In this document: piece after piece, positions 57,726 through 64,000 of the stretch
Position numbering within the stretch: position 1 is the stretch's first letter
Layout: the number at the start of each line of letters is the position of its first letter
Assembly (NCBI GenBank): GCA_035771165.1
Contig: JAWNZC010000299.1
Span: forward strand, 270,001-334,000
From: Paragorgia papillata
Taxonomy: Eukaryota > Cnidaria > Anthozoa > Scleralcyonacea > Coralliidae
Length of the DNA stretch: 64,000 bases
Direction of reading: 5' to 3'
Notes under the pieces: generated by a model
What the model saw: the letters and a program-made list of their open reading frames with translations, nothing else
Told to the model about the DNA's origin: nothing
Database searches by the model: none
Made by a program: the position numbers and the translations under genes

Positions 57726-60560
57726 CCAATACATTCTCTGTTTCGGCAGTATATCTAACCTTACTATATTTTGATTGTTGTTTCAATGCTGCCTACGCAG
57801 CACGCTACTTTTGTTCACTGTTTATAACAGATTCAACACAAGCTTCGATCTCCACGCAACCAATGCAACATCGACATTACTTCGCATTCACAAGCAGTTT
57901 TGTACTGCAATTTCCACATTTACACATGTTGGGGAAAATATAGCGAGTATGAACCCGTGCAGGGGCGGATCTAGGGTACGTCAAACACGTCAAGCGACTA
58001 ACGTAAAAAAAAATGACTAATTAATTCAATTTTAAAAAGCTGACTAATTAATTCAATAAAAAATGGCTAAATATTTATTACTTTCCAAATTTTTAAAATT
58101 TTATTTTAAAACCGATTTCGAGGAGCGAATGCGAGCGCAATAACGTAATAAATCTCTCTACGTCCGGTCCTATTCATTCCCCCGTGTTGATTGCACGTGA
58201 GCTAACTATGCACCAGACCACTAGAGCAGTCTTATACGCTCGGCCTAGGGATAGAGGTGTAAATCTTTACAAATGGGTACAATTTTATACGTCGAACTGG
58301 CCGAAATACGTCGAAATAACGAGCGCTGATTGGTCGAAAACAATGCAAATACGTCGGAAGTGCATGCAATTACGTCGGAAGTAAAGTTTCTTGACGCACT
58401 TGGGTTTTGATTGGCTGATACAGGACGGTTTGACTAACTTCGCCGCATTTGCAGCATTTGCAGCATCATAAACAGGATTGCTACTCGACTTCAAGCTTAT
58501 GTTTGGAAGCCTGCAAAATGCGGTCTGCAAGGTCTTCGTTCAGTCTAATTCTGTTCGATCGATTCATGGCTTTTACAAGCTTGTTAGATCGTGCGTTGTG
58601 TGCTTTAAAAAGCAGCGATGATGTTCTTTTGCGGCAAATGTATGTTGATTTGTCTGTGAGAATCAGTGCTTGTCGAGTACTGGCGGCCGGAGAGCATTTC
58701 CCCAAGATTGGGAAGACATCGACGGTGCTGAGACGTACGGTCTGTTTGCCACAACACATGAAGGCGGACAAGCTAGAGTATTAAAGCCATATGTCGCTCT
58801 AAGGTAAGCTTATAGGTACAGTAGTTCATCAATATGGATTCAATATCGATGTTAGTCTGTTGTCATGTTACTTCCCTAACCTTTGTTGATATCCGTTCCA
58901 TATTAGCATAATCTGCGTTGAGCACACTGGTATAAACCAATGCTATTAAATGCTTCATGTAGTACTATAAGCACTACTTAGGTAGTGTTTCAATTCTAGA
59001 TACTCACTATAGTATGTCATAATCATGATGCAGAGTCAGATTGCCTTTCCACAGTAGTTTACATAATACATTCGTCCTCAGTTCATGTTTATACAAGTCA
59101 GTTAATTGTCTATATACTGTATATAACATATGGTATTATAAGTAATAACTTTTTAACATATAAGTAATAAGGTCTGGGCCTGGGGAAACAGATCAAAAGC
59201 CAAGCAATAAATATCTACATGACATTTCTACAAATTTCCATGTATTATCGTTATACATCAAGTAAGCATTCTTCTCACATGTGGCTATTATGAAATTTTA
59301 ATCTGATAATTGCACTGGACAGGAATTGAACTTGAATATACCATAGAATTGAACTACCATAGAAGGTAGCTAACCTTGCTCTAGGTTATGCAGAATGTTA
59401 AATTCAGCTAGACCTTCACTTGTGTGTTGGTCAGGCTGTCCATGTTGGATTCACTGGCTGAAACAATGTAACTGTGTCTCCTATGCATGCTGATGAACTT
59501 TGACATAGAGCGAAACAGACAACTTTTTTATATTAGAATGTGACCACATATCTATCTACTGTTTATTGGATTTCCCCACCCTCATTCATGGAAAAACTTA
59601 GCCTTACACACTTGCAAACTATCACAAGGTTTCTAAGACAACAAGAAAATATCAATTAAAGTCCAATTTAGATAAAATGTTTCTTGAAAATGATAAAATG
59701 TCCAATAAAAACATGTTTTAAAACATTTAAAATTTTGCTCAAATGTGCTGTCAGAATGCAGGAAATGCCATTTCAGAAATCCAAATTTAAATTTCCAGGG
59801 GGGGCACCGGACCCTAGAAATATGGGCCCACAGCAACTTTGACTAAGGTATCAAAATTCCTAGATCCGCCCCTGAACCCGTGAATCCATCGACAATATAC
59901 AAATGACACAAATAATGTAAATAAATACAATTCGACGCAAAACATAAACGATTTGATAGACATTAAAATATTACACTAAATAATACACTTACCAACTGTC
60001 TACCTCAGCGCGTCTATCTAAGCGAGTTTGTAGCCTTTGTATTCTGTCTTCTTCGAGTCTTCTTTGCTCATTATACCTCTCGATCTACTCTGTATCAGCA
60101 ATTGGCTTGTCCTCATTTGTGATCGTGTCAGTGGTCGACATGTTTGCGTTGTCTTCGACCACCAGGACGTATCCCGGAATAAAGTTTGTATCCGAGTCAT
60201 TCTGGCTGTTATCCTGATCAGTAGCGCTAGAGGACACTGTGAACTATATTCCGATGAACTTTCGAACGAATCCAAACAGTAATACGGCGAAAAAAACCAG
60301 AGATTATTCAGCTTGCCTCGTGTTCGCTATATAAACACTGTTTTGGTCTGAAACCGCTTCCCCATTCTACGTCACTTCCGCTACTAGACCCCAGTTTTTT
60401 TGTTCCCGCGGCTAACATCAAAATCGCCAACTTTAACAGCGAAAAAGTCCATGAAAAAGTCCATGAAGATGAAATTTTCGCCTGAGAAGATATATTACAA
60501 ATCTTCTCAGAATTGTTTCAATAAGTATAAATATGTAAAGTCCCTGAGGATGACATAGGC
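57720..60560. repeat. Right arm of the PLE-2 palindrome, split by hAT-N
   Basis: The inverted copy of 56746-57690. It is interrupted at 57959 by a hAT-type insertion and resumes after the TSD at 59883 with GAATCCATCGACAATATAC. Small indels and substitutions separate the arms, so this is not an exact assembly duplicate. Confidence 0.8.
57960..59874. mobile_element. hAT-N: non-autonomous hAT element, TSD AACCCGTG
   Basis: The TIR CAGGGGCGGATCTAGG at 57960 matches its reverse complement ending at 59874. The exact 8-bp TSD AACCCGTG lies at 57952-57959 and 59875-59882. At 1.9 kb it has no recognisable transposase; the largest frame (58449-58784, 111 codons) has no known motif. Probably mobilised by a related hAT transposase. 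Confidence 0.9.
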
Positions 60561-61714
60561 ACTTTAAGTTTAGCAATAAGCAAACTTTCACGTAAAAGAA
60601 GTTCAGATTCAAAAGAACAAGAGTTAATAATTTTAAAGTCGTCGAAAGAAATGGGGTGTCCAGTGTCAAGATAGTTTGAGAGAATGCTAGTTGGAGGAGG
60701 ATTTTTGCGTTTTCTTCCAGTAAGAGCCGAAATGCCCATATGCTCTGAGACTCGCGTGTAAATGTGCCGGATTGTTTCACCGACATACAAGGCTCCACAG
60801 CCTTGACACGTAAATTTGTAAACAACATGCGATCTCAGACGTGTGGGAATACGATCCTTAAAGGAAAAATAGTTACAGAACCTTAGCATAGGACGAGAGG
60901 CAAAACGAATAGTGATGTGAGGAAAGGCAGAAGAGAACAGTTTTCGTAACTGATCATGAGTTTGCACTTGTAAAAAATGTGAACCAGTGAAGGGCAACGT
61001 AAAGTAAATAAGGCGCTTGGAAACAGTAGATGGTTTTTCAGAAGGAGAAAATATTTTGTGTAAGAATGAATTGAAACAACTGTCAATAAGTCTTGCCGGA
61101 AAGGCGTTAGACCGAAAAATTATTTTAAGCTTTTCAAGCTCAGCTTGAAAAATAGAGTAAGTAGAGCCTATACGGAAACAACGATTAACAAGAGAGAATA
61201 CTAATCCTTTCTTGTACGCGAAAGGAATAAAAGAGTTGACATTTGTGAGAAGGCCAGTAAAAGTGGGTTTGCGGTAGACAGACGGAGAAAAGGTACCAGA
61301 AGAACGGTTAATAAGAATGTCAAGGAAAGGCAGACGATTATTATTTTCCAGTTCATGAGTAAACTTGATATTTTGGTGTTGAGAATTTAAGTAATTAAGA
61401 AATGGTAAGACATGATCAGGAGAGCGAAACAGAACAAAACAATCATCAACATAACGGCGATAGAAAAGTGGCCTCAATTCTGGAGGGCAATTACATAACC
61501 AACTAGATTCATGAGTAGAAAGAAAGATATTGGCGAACAAGGGACCTAAAGGCGAGCTCATGGCAACACCATCAACTTGTTCGTACATAAATAATACCAT
61601 TAAACAGAAAATGACAGTTTCTACCGCAAGATTAAGTAGCTTACGGAAATTATAAATGGAAAAGCTATTTAAAATGAGTGCTGGTGTTGAAAAGTCGTTG
61701 AATAATAATGTCAA
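60518..61714 (-). pseudogene. PLE-2 reverse transcriptase and GIY-YIG ORF (398 codons open)
   Basis: DGVAMSSPLGPLFANIFLST (about 50-66), the catalytic FYRRYVDDCFVLF (about 85-97), NNRLPFLDILI, SVYRKPTFTGLLTNVNSF, a linker with CNYFSFKDRIPTR, and a GIY-YIG block YKFTCQGCGALYVGETIRH with SEHMG. This is a canonical Penelope-like order. The natural end (LLRESLLIAKLK) runs straight into the 5' sequence of another copy (GTGCCTATGTCATCC), so the last residues are foreign. Confidence 0.9.
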
Positions 61715-62078
61715 TAGTTTCGTCTAGTGGAATGTTCGTAAAGAGAGACGTTATGTCAAAGCTAGCCATAAATACATGATCATGAGTGTTAAAATCTAAA
61801 GAGTGTAATTCTTGAACAAAAGAAAATGTATCGTTAATGGAGTACTGGTTACTAGAGACAGGATGGAGAAGGGAAACAAGAAATTTAGCGATATTATAGG
61901 AATGTGAACTAATAGAGGAGAGTATAGGCCTAAGTGGGATGTTACATTTATGAAGACCATATAGTATACCTGGACGAAAGCCAGTAGGTCTAAGCTTATT
62001 ATAAAGCTCATCGTCAATAACGTTCTCCTTTTTAAATTCCAGTAGAAAGTTCTTAGTGTGGTTTTCTCTTTTTTCTTC
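61715..62078 (-). pseudogene. PLE-2 RT N-terminal part (other frame)
   Basis: Minus-strand frame ELYNKLRPTGFRPGILYGLH, IPLRPILSSISSHSYNIAKF and ASFDITSLFTNIPLDETI supplies RT motifs 1-3. It must shift frame near 61715 to join the 398-codon ORF. The 5' end is truncated at about 62078, where the inverted 3' end of another copy starts. Confidence 0.8.
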
Positions 62079-62452
62079 TTTTACGTGAAGGTTTGCTTAT
62101 TGCTAAACTTAAACCTTTCTTAAATGCCAACATAGGTTCTGCGCCACTCTACTTGTTTTGATTTTGTCTGTCACCAACCTTGGCCATTTAATCCTTCCTC
62201 TTTTCTCATCTTTATTATTTTAATATAAGCTTATTTTATTCTCGCTTTTTATTGGTTAAGACCTTTTGTATGTAAATTCAAATATCTAGTTTTACTGTGA
62301 TTGTAATTTAGTCTGAAGATGTTGTACGTAATACAATGAAACGTTAGATCTTAAGAAATATTTTAAAAAATGCCACTACCTCGTGTTTTATGCTGGGCTC
62401 TTATATTCATCAATAGATTACGCTTTCCGCCTGGTCAATCTATAGCAAATAT
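62079..62452 (+). pseudogene. PLE-2 3' end in plus orientation
   Basis: Codons REGLLIAKLKPFLNANIGSA are the natural C-terminus of a Penelope-like protein, followed by a 3' UTR with CTGAAGATGTTGTACGTAAT and GAAACGTTAGATC (62313-62349; possible hammerhead core). An inverted match lies at 56441-56745. Confidence 0.75.
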
Positions 62453-63667
62453 CTTGTGGGTCCTCGTTAGCGTCAAAATCTCTGTTTGGTGTGTTAGAGA
62501 AATTGTACGCCTTTTTTTCGCACTCACGGAAGCGCAGCGACATCCTTGACGAGAAGCAGCAAGAATCCAAGATCTCACAAATTCATCGACCTCAGAGAGT
62601 TTCAACAACAAGATGGTGGTCGCATCAAAAAGCCTTAGAGAATGTTTTCTTTGCACAGAACGGTAGCTTGTTCGACTGTCTCATCGACACTCTTCAAGAA
62701 TGCCAATCACCAATTCAAAGCAAGGAGACAATCACCGACGCTGGAGCTTTGGAACAAAAGTTAACGACTTTTGAAACGATTTTAACAGCGCATATTTTCA
62801 ACCAGATATTTGCTATCACTGATCCCGCCTCTCAGTATTTACAATAAAAAAATATTGACCTCCTGACAGCTATCCGATTGGTTGAAACAGCTGAGTCACA
62901 GCTCGATCAGCTCCGTGGTTCATGCGCTCGCAAAAACATTTTGTGAAAAGCATGATCTAGAGCAGCAAGATTTTGTTACGAAGCGCGTACGAAGAAGGAA
63001 ACGACTTCCACATGAATTGTGCAACGACGATATTGAAGAAAATCAGACGAGTAGATATCGACGGGAAACCTTTATCCACGCCATTGGTGTAGCTATCATG
63101 TCAATCAGAGAACGTTTCTCATCCCACAAAGCCATTCTTGCCGACTTCTCTTTACTTGACACCGAGAGGCTCCAAGATATCAACACCAGCAAGTTGTTGC
63201 CACCAGATGCTGTTCAAAATGTAGCTCGAAATTATGGTTTTGATGATAGAAAGCTAAAGGAAGAACACATGTCGTTCATAGACAACTACCCAAAGCTCAA
63301 AGAACCGGGGAAAGACCGTTCTCCAAATGAAAGCAGCAATCGTGATGTGAATCGAGAAAATTACATTACCGTATTAAAAGTTCTGGCCAAGTTTAACCTC
63401 CAGAGTGCATTTCCACAGTTGTACAGCTTGTACAGGACACTTGTCACTCTGCCTATTGGTTCCACAAAGTGTGAACGTTCATTCTCGAAACTTAAATACC
63501 TAAAAAACAAGTTAAGATCTAGCATGGGACAGCAGCGTTTGAAATATTTAATGCTTATAAACGTCGAACGTGAGCTGACAAAATTTTTAGATCACGAAGA
63601 GCTGCACACCACTGCTGCGAAGACTATTACAGTGTTAATATGTGTGTATATTTTGTGTATTTATTAA
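62453..63667 (+). pseudogene. hAT-2 transposase, C-terminal part (broken)
   Basis: Resumes with ASKSLFGVLEKLYAFFSHSR, RVSTTRWWSHQKALENVF and ITDPASQYLQ, then a TAA, an open stretch IDLLTAIRLVETAESQLD, a frame change near 62940 and FVTKRVRRRKRLPHELCND. The hAT dimerisation block is GSTKCERSFSKLKYLKNKLR (about 63453-63512) with RLKYLMLINVEREL. Same family as hAT-1 but a different lineage, and inactive. Confidence 0.88.
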
Positions 63668-63975
63668 GTATACCGTATACGATGAAAGGACTCTTGCCCA
63701 CATTCTATTTCCATTTCTTGTTCGAATAGTCTTATATAAAGTAATGTAATCTCGTTTAATTAAAGATCTATCCTTTTGAAGCCTTGTGATAACGGTTTTC
63801 TCTGAAATGATACTATTAATAATATTATTAATTTATTACATGGATTTTTACTTCATATTTAATGAAGGTGTTTTTCTATACATGTATATATGTGATATGT
63901 CGGAAAAACCTTGTTGTTTGTCGGAAACATTGTGCTCTTCGCCACCCCTAAAATCTCTGAGCCACGACGCCCCTG
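63668..63975. other. hAT-2 3' UTR and right TIR
   Basis: Non-coding and AT-rich, ending AGCCACGACGCCCCTG. The CTGAGTCA TSD follows. The last 17 bases of the window (63984-64000) should be the continuation of the DNA interrupted at 41953. Confidence 0.7.
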
Positions 63976-64000
63976 CTGAGTCAATCGCATACAGTTGCCT

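Larger units (their letters stand above)
56441..62452. mobile_element. PLE-2: inverted Penelope-like element cluster, 12-bp TSD CTTGTGGGTCCT
   Basis: A 6.0-kb insertion in hAT-2 flanked by CTTGTGGGTCCT at 56429-56440 and 62453-62464. The two outer segments (56441-56745 and 62079-62452) are inverted copies of a PLE 3' end. Inside lies a large palindrome (56746-60560) and a minus-strand RT/GIY-YIG ORF. hAT-2 coding resumes in frame after it. Tandem or inverted partial copies are usual for Penelope-like elements. Confidence 0.85.
41954..63975 (+). mobile_element. hAT-2: decayed hAT transposon with two large nested insertions, TSD CTGAGTCA
   Basis: The left end CAGTGGCGTCATGGCC (41954) pairs with the right end, whose reverse complement is CAGGGGCGTCGTGGCT (ending 63975). 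The 8-bp TSD CTGAGTCA is perfect (41946-41953 and 63976-63983). Without element C and the PLE-2 cluster the transposon is about 4.1 kb. Its transposase is of the zf-TTF/DUF4371 type but has several frameshifts and stops, so it is dead. Confidence 0.88.

Overview
This window is animal nuclear DNA, probably from a marine invertebrate (a sponge or cnidarian is plausible, but the species cannot be fixed from sequence alone). It is AT-rich, has spliced genes with GT-AG introns, and contains no clear single-copy host gene. Almost all of it is transposable elements inserted into one another, and many insertions can be dated relative to each other by exact target-site duplications (TSDs) and by reading frames that resume on the far side.

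Left third (1-14 kb): a minus-strand, roughly 15-exon gene of the KDZ (Kyakuja/Dileera/Zisupton) transposase type runs from about 13640 down to 713. One of its exons is split by a complete, probably young hAT transposon (8713-12783; 8-bp TSD TCTGCATG; intact 894-residue transposase). From 14.0 to 16.2 kb I see nothing recognisable. At 16.2-17.2 kb there are GGCC-type repeats and a Ty3/gypsy integrase remnant.

Middle (17.2-42 kb): a decayed Penelope-like element (PLE-1) reads rightward from about 17181. It is broken first by a 5'-truncated LINE (17468-18339) and then by a 22.9-kb Polinton/Maverick (element A, 18492-41419). Element A carries, inward from the left end, a Bcl-2-like protein, a triple GRF zinc-finger protein, a DDE integrase with chromodomain, a penton-like protein, a basic pVI/PX-like protein, the major capsid protein (MCP) and an adenain-type protease. 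On the other strand it has two conserved small proteins, a C2H2-packaging ATPase fusion, a tRNA-like gene and a spliced protein-primed PolB. Its MCP gene is split by a second virus-like element (element B, 23167-33075; 9.9 kb; TSD GATGCC). Element B has its own PolB, ATPase, MCP-like, penton-like, membrane, PriCT-2-like and lectin-like genes, but no visible integrase.

Right third (42-64 kb): a second, decayed hAT (41954-63975; TSD CTGAGTCA) sits in the GIY-YIG end of PLE-1. It is opened twice. The first insertion is element C (42044-53903; TSD GCGGTT), an 11.9-kb near-perfect palindrome made of two head-to-head copies of a rearranged Polinton end. The second is a 6-kb inverted PLE cluster (PLE-2, 56441-62452; 12-bp TSD) that itself holds a 1.9-kb non-autonomous hAT (57960-59874).

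The most unusual items are: (1) element C, which looks like a defective-interfering-type palindromic genome of a protein-primed element that was integrated with a normal TSD; (2) element B, an integrase-less virus-like element whose ends start with the same AGTAGT as A and C, which suggests mobilisation in trans, and whose genes carry AATAAATG start contexts and 3' hairpins reminiscent of virophages and giant viruses; (3) a tRNA-like gene with an 8-nt anticodon loop kept in all three Polinton-end copies; (4) a Bcl-2-like gene next to the terminal inverted repeats (TIRs). All PolB copies are broken, each in a different way, so none of these virus-like elements looks competent as it stands.
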